From contig JAUCBJ010007367.1 of NCBI GenBank assembly GCA_032718475.1, forward strand, positions 1 through 61,970: 61,970 bases of DNA. The letters are read 5' to 3'. The translations under genes and the position numbers were made by a program. How positions within the stretch are numbered: the first letter of the stretch is position 1; every line of letters starts with the position of its first letter. Below the pieces are notes generated by a model. It saw nothing but the letters and a program-made list of their open reading frames with translations. It searched no databases and was not told where the DNA came from. The stretch is from Nemertoderma westbladi. Its lineage: Eukaryota > Xenacoelomorpha > Nemertodermatida > Nemertodermatidae. Positions 1 through 14,300 of this stretch are shown piece after piece.

Positions 1-187
1 TCGGGATTAATTTAACAGTTAAAATAGTTAGAGTTAACAGTTAGAATAAAATTTATATACATTAGGCGCTCTATGCAAGTTTATTGTTATTATTATAAAA
101 ACATTGACTGAACTTTAGTGAAGTCTATAACTGAAATGTATTATAATTATACATAAGAGGAACTTTTCTCATCATACTAGAACTAAC

Positions 188-356
188 CTCTGACTCATCG
201 TCAACAGCGTCAACCAATGGACTGAAGGCGTACCGTTGGTTGTTAGCTGAGGGTCGCCATAGAATCATAATGACCAATAAAATGACGGAGAAGAGGAGAT
301 GCCAGAAAGCCTCGTCCACCCAGAGCTGAGCCCAGTCGGTGAGACAATTAACGAAC
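188..356 (-). CDS. TMEM87: TMEM87 family membrane protein, one internal exon (partial gene)
   Basis: TMEM87 proteins are multi-pass Golgi/endosomal membrane proteins with a GOLD-like lumenal domain and a GPCR-like seven-helix bundle. This exon encodes the end of the last helix and the start of the cytoplasmic tail: [13 protein letters not shown], a hydrophobic stretch, then the family hallmark [13 protein letters not shown] followed by an acidic DAVDDESE tail. On the minus strand it begins after an acceptor (ttag at 360-357) and ends at a donor gttagt (187-182), phase compatible. The remaining C-terminal codons should lie left of the window. Earlier exons must lie at higher coordinates, but I could not find them in the adjacent 1.5 kb. 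The identification rests on the very conserved [12 protein letters not shown] core; the gene is only partly in view. Confidence 0.86.
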
Positions 357-1852
357 CTAAATGTTAGAAAATTATAAATGCCGCGGATAAATAATAATGA
401 ATAATGAATAATAATATCTGATTGAATAATAAATAATGATACGAAACGAAAATGTGATCTGAATGTGGCTAAAACCGAAATGGAAATAAAACGAAAATTG
501 ATGAAAACGTAACGAAATTGATGAAAACGTAACGAAATTGAATTGAATTATGTATGGTTTAGTTTCGTTTCGTTTTGTTATGCCAACCACGCAAAAAAAT
601 ATATGTTTTCTAGTGCAAAAATTATAAAATGATCGCTTTTAGGCCAAATAGGTAAAACCCCATAACATCAGTATTATTGCAATGAATGAATGTATGTAAT
701 CTTTTACAGTATAAGTTTTACTTGTAATTCTGTCAGTATCTCGAATGTCTTGTTTTCAACCAAACAAATTTAAAATAATTTGGTACTGGCTACTTGTGAT
801 ATATTGAATGATAAGTTGAATTGAATGATTGAGTGATGAAATATACAGTCAGACCTAAGATTACATAAATTTTTTCAACATTTAACAAAATATTTTCTAA
901 TAAATTGATGAATTTCACTTTCAGCATCACTTCTTGTTGTTTACAAAGACGATGTAAGGAATGAATCTTCGGTTTCTGTTTCTAAAAAAAGGAAGTTCGG
1001 TAAAAATTATTGCAAAGAAAGCATCATGAAATTATTTCTGGTGGGGATATATTTCTGAAATTCCTATGGAAACATTCTTGTATTAATGTGTCACACAACT
1101 CTTGCAAGATCGATCCTCCTCATCATTGTCCTCCGGGCAGTTAATCTTCGGTGCTAATAAAGATTCCACACCTGTGTTTTGCACTAATGAAGAATTAGTC
1201 CTTCCATAACATTATAATAAAATACGCCTCTTAATTAAATAATAAAATATGTAATATTTCCACTGTAATTACTCTGTCTTCATGAATAAATATTAATTAG
1301 TTTAGTCTACATAATAGAGCGGATTAGTGTTTACCCAGATATTAAGTTGTCAATTTCAAAAATTATTTTCAAGAAATGTAGATTAATGAAAGGATTAGTT
1401 TCTTAAGTTCTTAAGTTTCTTAAGAAATTCTATTATTATTTAACAATCCTAACTCCTGATCCCATTCATAATAATTAATTATTTTTGGTTCAACATCCCT
1501 AATCTTTCTAAAAGCTTCTGATAATCGGTGGTTTCACACTTTTTATGTATTTATTATATTTAATTTGAATTCTGGGGCCATAGCTGCTGGTCGCGGCTTT
1601 TTTCTAACACTTTGTTTTAATTGTCTACTACTATTGCAGATAATGTATAATTGTAATAAATATATGTTTCATATTCATCAGCACAATGAACATAATTAAA
1701 AAATATATTTTTATTTTTATAGATATTTATAATGTTAATTTAAAGTAATAGTAATAAAATAAAAAAATAAATTTTTATGCATGGTAAACTAACACAATCA
1801 TAAAATATTTGATGGCATTAAGTGACAGCCTTTGTGAATAAAACTCAACACA
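357..1852. other. Intron/intergenic AT-rich stretch
   Basis: No gene recognised. 370-560 is low-complexity (ATAATGAATAATAA and AACGAAATTGATGAA repeats). A short open stretch follows an acceptor-like ttttcag at about 925-1060, but it matches nothing I know. The stretch separates TMEM87 (minus) from the receptor gene (plus). It may contain a TMEM87 intron and the receptor promoter; no clear TATA box or CpG-rich segment was seen. Confidence 0.5.
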
Positions 1853-2307
1853 ATGATGTTTTATAGTTATGTATACACACTCAGTATTATCACCTCTACC
1901 ACTAACATGATTGCTGTAATCCAAGGCCAAGAGGGGGGCTGTTGTAACTGCCCTTCAAGATGCCCACGAGACGCATATTCATTCGATCAAGGAGCCCTAT
2001 TTACATGTAATTCAGTTCAAACTGCAATAGAGGAGATGGTGTACAAAAATAATGAGGTGTCTTTGAGTTCTGATGAATGGTGCTGGTATTGCTTCAAATG
2101 CTGCAATTATTCTCTACCCACTACAAACACTTACAGTATTAATGCTGATAGAATAGGAAATCTTCTTGGATCGCGAGATATTTGTTACGTTTATACAAGA
2201 ACCTATTTCACTGTCTGTATTGGCAAGCTTACTGAATTACCTGGTGTTTGTAATTCGGATTTGGTTGACTGTGTTTACGGTCAGTGCTGCGACAATACCT
2301 GCAATTC
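1853..2307 (+). CDS. Receptor exon 1: signal peptide and cysteine-rich domain
   Basis: Starts at the first of two adjacent ATGs; donor gtgagt at 2308, phase 2. After a moderately hydrophobic leader it encodes about 125 residues with 16 cysteines, many paired or closely spaced (GGCCNC, EWCWYCFKCC, YGQCCDNTC). I do not recognise the fold. Such a domain is not part of the standard Cys-loop receptor. Splicing into exon 2 restores TCG (Ser) and skips the intronic stop directly after the donor. Confidence 0.8.
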
Positions 2308-5300
2308 GTGAGTAATTCCAGCTGAATATACTGAAGAACAATTGGGACCCGGACAAATGGGACCCGGACAATTCGGAACCTGACAATTCGGACCCGGACA
2401 ATTCGGACCCATTTTAGTACGGCTTCGAATTAACCTGAATTAGTCTGAATTGTCCGGATCCCAATTGTCTGTATCGCATTCCAACTATGGATGTGGTTCT
2501 TAACTTTATTACTATTATATTTTACAGTTTTTCCTTATTGTTTGATTAATCTTCTACCAGTGCCTCATTCACTGCGATGCATCAAATTTACTAAGGATCG
2601 AAAATTTTGAGGTGAACATTTTCCCAAATAAATTATGTTTTGTGAAAAAAATAAACAAGTGGTCAATTAGACTATTTCACAACTCATCAGCAGCAACTAA
2701 ACTATCTTAGTCGTCAGTTTCGTAGGACCTTGTATCCATGACGACGTTGTATCCATGCGAGATTGTTAACAATCTGTCAAATAAATATTTATTAGTTACT
2801 CTTTTTCATTTCAACTTGTATGAAAAATGTTATATAAATAAATAATCTTTATACAGGAAGCCACATCCAACAACAGCTTTAACAACAACTAATGTTATAC
2901 CAACGAGAGATGCCCCAACAACAACTGCCACACCAGTACCTACAACAACTGCTTCACCACTGATAACCAATCACGTCCCACCACCCATAACTACAACAAA
3001 TCCTACCACAACATCAAGAGATCAAATTCCAGCAGATGAAATCCTCAAACCATTTGATGGGTGAGTTAAATGATGAGGTTAATTTCAATACTGATGAACT
3101 CAGTATGTTAACCCAATGTCGAATCTCACTAATTTCTCAATAAAATAATTAGCATATCATATTACATTATTAATCATATTGCAGAACCCGAACAGATAAC
3201 TTTGTGGATACTGTACTTCAAACGAATTACAGTGGAATGGAACCCCCACAGCAGGTTGCTAATTGTAAGTTGTTAATAAAGTATTAACTCAGAGTGTAAT
3301 ATGTTTTTAGTGGTGGTGTTTTAGGAGTGGTTTGTGAGCTGGAGTGTAAACAGGCATTTCAAATGCGTTGCAAATAAATCCCCAATCATTGAAATCTTGA
3401 ATAAACTCATATCATAGTTCATAACTTTCCAATAAGATAGGTATAATTAGAAGGCACACTTTACATTTTTTTATTAATAAAATCCGATGATTTCGCCCCA
3501 TTTTCGACCTTAAAGGTAATTTAATACCAAGTACCTACTGCGGGATGGTTCTTGGGTGTTGACCAATGGCGGCTTGGATGAATCCATTCAGCATCAGCAG
3601 ACCATTGTAGGCCTACTGGTGTATTTACAAGGCATGGTACAGCCATGACCTACTCTATATACGGCCTGACAGGTCACCTTGAGAGGCATCTTACCATGAG
3701 GCCAGTTTTATCCAGTATTAAATAACAGTTTGGGATTGTGTTTCAAAAGTATTAACTATAATGAAATTGGTTCTTCAGAAGCTGGATAATTCTTCTCAAC
3801 AATAATTTAAGTCACCAAAAAAATAATTTGTGACATAAATATATGTTGTTTATTCATGTTGTCTCTTTTTTGTTTCCCTCGGTCTTGTGTTGTAATCCTA
3901 CCCCCCTCTCCCCCTTAAATGATAACACATTTGAATCAGTACTGGAAGTGGACGGTAAAGTATATTTGGCAATGAGATGTACAGGACGAGCACAATGAGG
4001 CTTGTAAAGGATACGAGTCGGTGCGTAGGGTGCACTAACACCTTTTAATCAATAAATATCCCCTTTTGAGTTACAATGTTTATTGAAAAACATTCAATTT
4101 ACTATACGATTAAAAGTAAATATTTTAATGAATTGATATGATTAAATTATTTATCAATTAGTAATTATTATTAAACCGGACAATTGTATTTTTGTTAATA
4201 AAATATCATTAGCACAATTATTAATTAGCAATAGGGTTATTATTACTGTATTAGCACCAAAATTAAATGTACATTTATTTTTTTATTTATTTATCTTATT
4301 GACGTTTCTTGAAAAGTTTAATGCTATCCTCTCTCCTTTCATCTGTTTTTTCCTTTTGTGCGTTATTAAAATATATGTTTACAATTGCTCTTGTATAATA
4401 CATGTAGTGACATGGTGTGTATTTTATTGCAAAATATATTAGTATCCCATATCCCATACAAATTTAAAAACTTCATCGCTGCATTCTGTGTCGAAATTGG
4501 AGAACAATAAATAATAGGTTCGATGCATTCTAACCTAGCGAAACATCCTCCAATGGCTTTTGTAAAATCAACAGAGACCTCCACGATTTAAAATGTCAAT
4601 GTAATTAACCTGTTCGGTATCACTTTGCGATGTGGAGGGCACAGAGTCTAGGTATCTGCTACCAAATGTAGCACAGTTTTTAAATTTCATGCTTCTCTTA
4701 TCAATCTTTCTAACAATAAAACCCGTGATATGTTCAACAATTTCTAAAGTATAATCACTCAACTGTGCAGAAAAGATCGAATCCTCAAGAGTTTGAAATT
4801 GCCCAATAAGTTGATTAGTTTGTTCAACCATCTCTTCCAGATCGGGTTTAATAGAATCATCTTTCCAAAAATCAATTCCTGAATCTATTAAAGATTTCAG
4901 CACTATAATACGCTCTACATTTTAAACTTCCACCAAAGATACTAAAAATCTCCCTCCACTCATCTGGTGGTACTGTGAGTACCTCAACTCTAATTGATCT
5001 GAATTCAACCATGAAACCAAAACGTAGTCCATCCCCTGGCGTAGAAGATCATCAATGAGGTCAGCTGTGCAGTGGAATGTTTGATTAAATGCCTGCACAG
5101 TTTGGGGGGTTAAATTTGAGCCGCTCCAAATAATTGCATCGTCTGAATAGGATTGTGATTTCCACGTCTCGTTCCAAGTTGCTAAACTACGAAGAAACTC
5201 AGTCTTATAGTCACCTTCGATCACAGCATTACCAAAATAGTTTCTCTGATGAAACCTTTGTTTAGAATTAGTAATTAGCCACCACGTGTTTATAAGACGC

Positions 5301-8300
5301 AGAAAGTTTGCTGAGGGTGATCTATTTGGAAAATACCTTACCAGAGCACTATTTGTTTTCTAATTGAAAACAGACAATGCTAAGCGAACGGACTGTTTGT
5401 TGTTGCCAGGGTGAACTGATCGATAAGACAATGCAGGGGCCACTCTAAGGGGAGAATTTATGTCGTCCAGTGATTTTACAACGTAGTCTCTAGAGAACTC
5501 CTGCAGTTCGTCTGGTTGGTACACGTGATGTACTGGATCTCGACAAGGTTGTTCCACAACAGGAATCAATGAGGATAGAGTTTCCTGAGTAGCTATGGAT
5601 GGAATAGGTGACTTCGTCCAGTCTAAACCTATCACTCCTGAATTTGAAGGAACAAGAAATACATCTGAGAAGTGGTCAATGCAAATTCAGGAATACTCTG
5701 ACACTTCAAAGTCTTTACGATTAATAAAGCGGATCCAAGCAAGGCACAGACTTGCATTTTGGGGAAACTTGTAACTCGGCTTCCTTGGGTGTCCTTTATA
5801 ACCAGTGTTGCACCCAAACACACTACACACTTGTTCACCATTACAGCTTTACAATATAATAACAGAATAATATAGTACTATATTATACAATACACAGTTC
5901 TGTAATTTAACAGAACAGTCAGTTGGTAGCTGTGTACTGGGGTAGGGGTAATACAGTAATAATACTGTAGTGTAATATATAATATATTTATTATGACCAT
6001 ACCATACTGGTATATAGTACATAGGACTATTCATTATTCAGTAACGTCAGAACCTGTGGTCTAGCTGACTACCGGACTAGGTTTAGTAGGCCATGCTGAC
6101 AGTATTGCAATTGCAGAACTGCTATCAGACTGTTAAAATACTGAAAAACTGGCCTCATGGTTTATATATAGGCCGTATATTTAGTAGGCCATGGTACAGC
6201 CTCAGTAGGTAAAGTTAAGGGAACCGGTCTGGTCAGCCAGTACCCTAACCCAACACTGCTTATGCATTACACCGTACGGTATCTCCACATTACAGGGGTA
6301 CACTGCACACATGCACAGTGACTGCCAGGCAAGTGGCGCGGCGCGGTGGGTGTGAACAGGCTGACTGGTGAACGTAACTACACAGAACTGCAGTACAGCA
6401 ATCGCAATGCAGTAGGCCTACACTCTGACTGTACTGTCCTATTTTGAGCACCATCTTGTGGCGTTTTGCCATCATTGGATTACCCCTAAAAACCAATCAG
6501 CAGAGACAGGTATTAAATTACTTGGGTATTATTTAGTATTAATTTACTTTTAGGATCGAAAATGGGGTGAAATTATCGGATTTTATTAATTAAAAAATGT
6601 ATAAAGTGTACCTTCCAATAATACCAATCTCACTGGAAAGTGCGATTTTATTTAAAGTTTTATCATTTCTATATTTTTGTTAATAATTTAGTCTTTTTCG
6701 TTATTTTCGGGTTTTATAACTATCCACACCACTTGACTTGCCTGAGGACCAATCCCGAAAGGGGTTGCGAGGGGCGAGCGGACATGCAAAGGGGTTGAAA
6801 TACCACTGATGCAACTGAGCAGTCTGCAACCTACAGAGTTATTACGAGCCTGAAAAGGAATGAAACCCGACTGAAGCTGATTTCCCTCGCCGACCAGATG
6901 GACACTGTCTGGACAGACGGGTATTACAAGTAGTTTGGGGGGTTAAAATATTCTATAAAGTAAAGTCAGTGGCCTTATTAAATAAATACTTAATCATCAT
7001 TTTAAACTGTAGGTTTATTATATTGTGAATATTCTAATAATTATTGGTGTGGGGAAGTCAATATATTCAGAATCAATTGTTTAATAGAACAATATAGGAG
7101 AATAAATTGATGTTCAACCAGCGCAGTCTTTTTACGATTTGCATGACAAATTGGTCCCCACCCAATACTTCCGGTGACTAGTCTTTGGGGATCTCAAACC
7201 CTCCAGAACTTACAACGGCGTCATTCCCTTAGATCGAGAATTGATGGCAACAGTGTATAAATTTGATATAAAATGTAGCAATATGCAGACTTGTATTTTG
7301 TTTGAAACTTTAAAATTTCTTTCTTTAAATTATTAATTTCTTTAAATTGAAATAATATTCATCAACAATATAAAATAAAACAAAACTCAAACTCGAAAAA
7401 TTTAATAACAAAATATTAAAATGTTGAAAATAATTATAATTATTTCAAGTCGACAATAATATTAACTATTTTAATTAGTTGTTTGCATTGTGTTTAGTGG
7501 ACGTGACGGTAGAAGTTAATGTCAGAGATATGATTCTTGAGAAAGATGGACGAGAGACTGATTACATGTTCACATTCTTGATAACTACAAGATGGAATGA
7601 CCCAAGATACACAATTGTTAGTTGCTACAATTATTTAATCTATGTTGCAGACACCCATGTTAGAGAGTAAATTACGGTGCCTAAATATTTAACATCCTTT
7701 ATATTTAAAGATTGTTAAAGATATTTATTATATCTATATATATAGATATATATATATGTTAATTTATTATATCTTTACAACAGCAGTGAGCAGGTTTATT
7801 GATTGCCGTGCCTGAACTGATTGCCTGATATCATCAGTATTATTATTGACATTAACCTGCTTATTGATAAGCATCTGCATAGTACTGCCTGTTACAGGAC
7901 CTAGATACAGTCTTAACTGCATCCTTGGCTGTCATAGTGTGCCTGAACCGGCAGAAATCATTAAAGTGCATTGGAGAGGTTATTTCAGTACTTCCGAATT
8001 CTGTGGTCAGTCCAGGGGGCGTTCTTTTCTGTTTCGAGGATTTAAAATGAACTTTTTCTGCATTTCTGCAGCTGTTAACTTAACTCCGCCTGTATAGCCC
8101 TCCTGGCCTCACAGTAATCTGCCACCTCAGAGGGGAGAGCCTCATACCTGTTGCTGAGCTGTAAGCTGGATCTCACAATGGGCTATTGCAACATAGAGGA
8201 TAAGTCATGCCATTTACAAGGCAGATTTCTTAGTTTGCTAGTGTGGAGACCAAGTCTTACATAAGGCTACTATTACTAAGATCGGCATGCTGCCTTGCAG

Positions 8301-11300
8301 CTTCATTTTTAAGAATGCTGTGCCGGCTTGTCGACAAAATTGCACCGCCACAACTCCCTATCACCCATGACATTTGCGAGATCATCCGCATCTTCAAGGC
8401 CAGTGTCCTTTAAGATGCGTCTCAAAAAGGTCATGGGCTGTCCACCATGCTTATTCACTCCATGAGGCTGCCAAAGCACAAGATTATGCACTGGCTGGTC
8501 CTCACGGCGAAAGCAATGTCCTGCAAAGCGGAGGCGACTTTGTTCTAGTGTCAAGCTAGGGGGAACCAATGAGACACCTCCAATATTATATTGTGTCTGG
8601 TTGGAGATATGTGCATTATACTTGACACAATGAACCCAGCGTAGCATTCTTGTGAATGAATGATTTCCAATGAATTCCAGAGATTTGGTGTCCTCAGCAG
8701 TTAGAGCCCAGCATGGACTCCCATAGAGAAGTACTGGAACTACTGCTGCTCTAAATAATCGGACTTTATGTTTCCAATTAATTCTCTGTGACTTACAAAT
8801 CCTGGAAAGCCTATTCAAGGCTGCCCATGCCTTTCCCTTACATATATCCCAGGTAACAGAAGTCGTCCACATGGTCAAGCATACCATCCTTTGAGCTTAT
8901 GCGCGTCCAAAATTTTGGTCTTTTTGGAGTTAATAAAAAGACCAACACCAGAAGCAGCCTGTTCTAATGACCTGAGAAGCCGTTAAGCTCGCTCAAGTGA
9001 TTCTGAGAGTACTCCGAAGTCATCAGCAAAGTCTAGATCAGTTAGATACTTGGCAGGATTTCCTCGACTTCTGGAGCCAGTAAGTGGAGTTACCATCACC
9101 CCATCATCATTATGATGATCTAAGGACATGCTTAGAACATAGTCAACCACAATTATGAACAAGAATGGCGCAAGTGTGTCTCCTTGGAGGACTCCCCATA
9201 ATACTTCAAATGGTTCAGTATCACCATCAACAGTAGACACAAATGTTGTCGAACCATCGTATACTGATCTGAGTGCTGCATTAATTTCATCAGGAATCCC
9301 ATATAATGAAAGTATGCTGAATATGAGCGCTAGACTGAATCAAAGTCAACAAAGATAACAGCCTGGTGCCTGTCTTTCTTTTTTGATAACTCTTCAATTA
9401 TCCTTCTAAGTGTCAAAATGGGCTTCATGGTCCCACGACCTTTATGGAACCCATTCTGATTTCCACGAAGCAGTCTCTCAATGGGATCCCTGATGCGATT
9501 TAATATAATTCTATTGTATAGCTTTGCAGCAATTGAGATCAATGAGATTTCCCGAAAAGAACCATAGAGTGTTAGGTTGCCTTTCATGGGAACTGGCACC
9601 AACTTATTTGTTTTCATTTCTTGTGGGACTCTTGTTGTTCGGTACATGTCTACTATGATGGAATAGATGAGCTTTAAACACTCAGGTATTTTAAAGACCT
9701 CAGTGGGGACACCATCTACTCCACTGGCACGATTTGTTTTAATGCTCTTTGCAGCAGCCTTCACTTCTGCAAAGGAGATATCACCAATGGGAATATCTGG
9801 GAGTACAGACTCAGACACTTTTACTTCTATAAAGATATCAGGCAATACCCTGTCATTATTGAGGAGCTTTTCAAAGTGGGCCTTCCAACCTTTGAGGCGA
9901 TCAGCTGGTGATTCTGCCTCAACCTTGGTGGTTGGTTGGCTTTTCCACCCAGTAAGCAAGTTGATCGATTTCCATGCCTGGGATGATTGCTCATGATTGC
10001 TCATCATTGATGGCATCAACCTGTTGGTTTATTAGCTCCTGTAGATTAATTGTAGATTAATTTCTGTTTGAGTCGGGACTTTTTCTAAGCCTTATAGAGG
10101 TCATTTATGGACTTCTAAATTTTGTGGTCAGTCCAGGGGGCCCTTTTCCTGTTTCGAGGGTATACAGGAACTGTTTCTGCAGATGCTAACTTAACTGCTT
10201 CTGTGAAGGCAGTATAGCCCTCGCAGTGATCTGCCGCCTCAGAGGCAAGAACCTCATACCTGTTGCTCAGATGTAGTGTGAAGCTTGATCTCACACTTGG
10301 CTGTTGCAACAGAGATGACCAGGCATGCCATAGCAAGTCAGTTTCGTTATACTGCTAGCACTGCTTTCCTTGGCCACAATAAGGTGGTGATCACTGGAGA
10401 AGGGTCAACATGTAAATGCATTACAGTCTTGTATGGAGCTCCTGTATTTCCTACGAAACAGAATATGGTCTATCTGGCATTATACTGCTAGCACTGCTTT
10501 CCTTGGCCACAATAAGGTGGTGATCACTGGAGGAGGGTCATCATGTAATTGCATTACAGTCTTGTATGGAGCTCCTGTATTTCCTACGAAACAGAATATG
10601 GTCTATCTTGGACTATAAGTGACCACTGGGTCCACTATGTGTCCATAGCTTTCCAGTTCGCTTCTTGAACTGGGTTCCAGCCAAAAACAATCCATTTCCA
10701 GAGATAAAATCCTGAAGATGGATGGATAGATGTATTAAAGTCTCCCAGGAATGTTAATAATGCATGCGATCCACTCCATCAGTAGCTGCATGTAGATTGT
10801 TGTAGAAATTTTCCACCTCCTCTACAGGGGCAACACTAGTTGGAGAGTAGCACACAATCAGAACCACTTTAGGAAACTTCTTAGCCAGTCTTCCAGAACA
10901 TGAGAAGTGGCAACGGATGATGCAGTTAGAGATTTGGTGTACTTTGTCCAATGCTGCATGTGCAGTTGGATTCATCAATAGACCAATTCCACCATTGCCA
11001 CTATCATCTGCTGATGCGAGGGCGAGTCGCCAACTGCCCCCATGTCCTTAATCAGAACCTCATCAGTCTGTCCAGTCTGCATTTGGTGCTCTTGAATACC
11101 CACTGCACTAAGAGAAAGCTTATCTGCCAAGGCAGTCAGCACACCTTGTTGCATTGGGGATCTGAGTGTTAGGGTGTTAACTGAGGCTAGTCTAGCGACT
11201 TGCCTCAGATTCACCAATTGCTTGGTTGGTCAGGGTGGAACATGAGAGTAGCCTCCAACTCCGGAATCCCCCCCCCCCCCCCTCACAATCTGGCCTCCCT

Positions 11301-14300
11301 GGTGACCCAGGGATTGGGCCAGAAAGGTCATCAAGAAAGGGACTCACAGAATTGTTGGCCTCTCTCTCTCCCCGCTCTCACAGTGTAAGACAGGCAGCTG
11401 GTCAGGAGATAACTGACGCCTGTGAGGCCAATTGTGTCCGGTAATTCCATTGGCCTCTAGTGGCTGGACCTCCACATTACTAATGTAATACATAGTGGGG
11501 GGTGGGGGTGCTTTTTTGCCGAGTCAGCTCTCAGGGCAAATACCACATCCTGGTTTTCCATTCCTCAGGGTGGTTATTGCAGTGGAGTCAGATGAGGCCC
11601 ATCACCCATACCTACTCTGACGCACATGACCCACCATTGGCTGTGCGCAGCTCATCTGCTGGGCCGTGCACTGTACCCCTACTACCAGGTGCAGGTCGCA
11701 GTGAAGTGCACTCAGACTAGACATGAGAACACTCTACTCCTGACCAGCCATTGGTAGATCACCATCTGCCTGGCCAGTCCATATACCCCTGTGGCCAAGT
11801 ATATGGGTCCTTAATCCAGAACCAAGTGCATCTTTATCCCAGAACGAAGGGGGTCCTAGTTACAGGACCATATTTGCCCTAGTAAGAGGGTCTATGCAGC
11901 CACAGGTGGCATCTCCTTTATGCTGCATGGAGGTGGCAAATTTTCTTGATCAATGACCTAGAATACCTGACCTGACCAAGCAGTATTCACTGGAGAACAG
12001 TCGAAATGTTAATTACAATCTTGTATATAGCTCCTATATTTCCTATGAAACAGAATATGGTCTATCTTGGAAGATAGTACTTGATACTTGTACTTGATAC
12101 AGTAAACCTTATGTAGCATTGTTTTCTTATGTATGCGCCATCCGGAGTCATGGTGTCCTAGGCTGTTGGAGCCCAGCATACTCCTATATAGGAGTACTGG
12201 TTCTACTGCTGTTCTAAAATAATCGAAGCTTTAACTTTCCAATGTATTCTGGTTGATCTCTAAATTATGGGCAACCCATTCTATTTTGCCTATGCTTTTC
12301 CCTTATGCATTCAAAGGACCTGACTTATGGATTCATGATCCCAGGCATATGCTCTTGCAAACCATCCTTAAAGGTGTTAAGCTTATATCATCAAACATCA
12401 TGTTAAAACATTTTGTTCTTTTTAGGAGAAGCAGCCTGTTCTAATGAGCTGAAGAACTATTTGGCTCCTTCTAGTGATAACGAGAGTACTCTAATAGGTC
12501 GTGTAGGTCGTGTTTCCAGCTCCCCTTCTCCATTATGATGATCTAAGGACATGTGTAGAACGTAGACAACCACAATTACGAATTAGAATGTTGCAAGTGT
12601 GTCACCATGGAGGACTCCTTATAAAACTTTGAATGCATCTGTGTCGCGGTTAGAAAGGGGGTGCTTTGAAGCTGAATATACTCTCGGTGCTGGTACCACT
12701 GCGTGGTAAAAGCTCCCCTGGTACTCGCTCACTCACTATTATCAGGTGGCCATCTCTTCCTGGCCATATACCTCCTCTGTTGCAGGTGCAGATTGCAGCA
12801 GGATGTACCTTTGAGTTTCCAAACACAAGGAAAATCCTATTACTTGACCAGCCATTGGTTGATCACCTGCTACCAGATCAAATATCATACCATGCAACCT
12901 GCTATGGAGTTCCATACTGTAATAAAGGTCGCAGGAATTCTGCATTGTCGGATGTGGTTTCTGAAATGAAACATATATATCCATCAAATTTAAATGAACA
13001 ATTATAATCCTCCCCAAATCATTGTTCTTGCTCTGATTATAAAATATTGCTGTTATATACAGTAGTAATAATGGTAACATAGATAAAGCATGTATTTCAT
13101 GAATTGTGTTATTGTACTGAATGTTGAAATGAGTACCAGTTAAATAACTGGGAGCAAATCTTGGGATAGGAGTAGCGCCCACCGCTACCCTCGGGTAGCA
13201 GCTATCGAAAGAGGAGCCTTCGGGTCGCCTCCGGCTTCGGCCGACTGTTTGCTTGCTTGTTATTGTACTAGTATAATGTGTACTAATAGTGTACTAATAT
13301 AAAACAAACAAACAGGCCTTCAACAGGGCAACTCGGTAATGCCTAACTACTGAAAAACTAAAACACTACTTAAACTTGTTTAACAACTTGTAGTTTAAGT
13401 AACTTGTTTTATATTGTTCATTTGTTTCAATATAATTTCATGATTCCGCATTGGGCTGAAATATTGGCAATAAACTCAATTTTGACCACCCACAGATCTG
13501 CTACCCGCCTTTAATACTGTTAAGTATGTTTACACCGGTGGTCTGGGCAAGGAACTACCTCTAGAATTACAGGATTTTTAAATGGCTGTATCACTTAATA
13601 TTAGTTATTATTTATTATCAACTTATTATCAACTTGTCATACCAATAATATGATATACAAGGCCTTTCTTTATATCATGTAATGTAGATTCCAAACTTTA
13701 ACTCAACGATAAAACTAAAAGAAAGTGATGGATTGAAAGACCTGTGGATAGTTGTCATGGAAACTTGGGGAGCATTACGGAGACAGAATGATAGAGATTT
13801 AATAAGGGCTGTAATTTGGTCTAATGGTGATGTGAGAACTATTCGGAGGTTGGTTATATTTTATCATGCATCGCAACTAACTACTTAGTTAACTTCTTTA
13901 TTACCGTCTTAGATAGAAAAGAAATTGATATATAGAAAATCATCTATTTATGTCATTAAGTAAGGAGACTTCCTCACTTTAAGCTACCATGTACTACACA
14001 ATAAGTTTAATAACATGACATTAGATTAAATTTTGTCAGTGTACATAGATTTGTAAGGTGGTTCTTTTACAATTGAGTTTCACAGCTGAGTTTCTATGAT
14101 TGGAGCTCAACATAAATATTTATCTACACTACTGTATAATATAGCTTCATATAAGAAGTCATACGTCGTCACCAGTTGTGTATATATATCTATACACTAA
14201 CTAGAATTTTGTCAATAAATAATAATAATAATAATATTATTGTGTAATAAGTTCAACTATATTGTTCACAGTTTCTCGCAATGATTGTTGAATAAAATAT

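Noticed and set aside
125-187. Continuation of the TMEM87 frame past the donor
   Set aside because: After GAG at 188 the sequence is gttagt, and the residues that follow ([11 protein letters not shown]) do not match the family tail; read as intron.
925-1060. Possible plus-strand exon after an acceptor-like ttttcag
   Set aside because: Short, ends in a stop, no donor and no recognisable family; not separable from chance.
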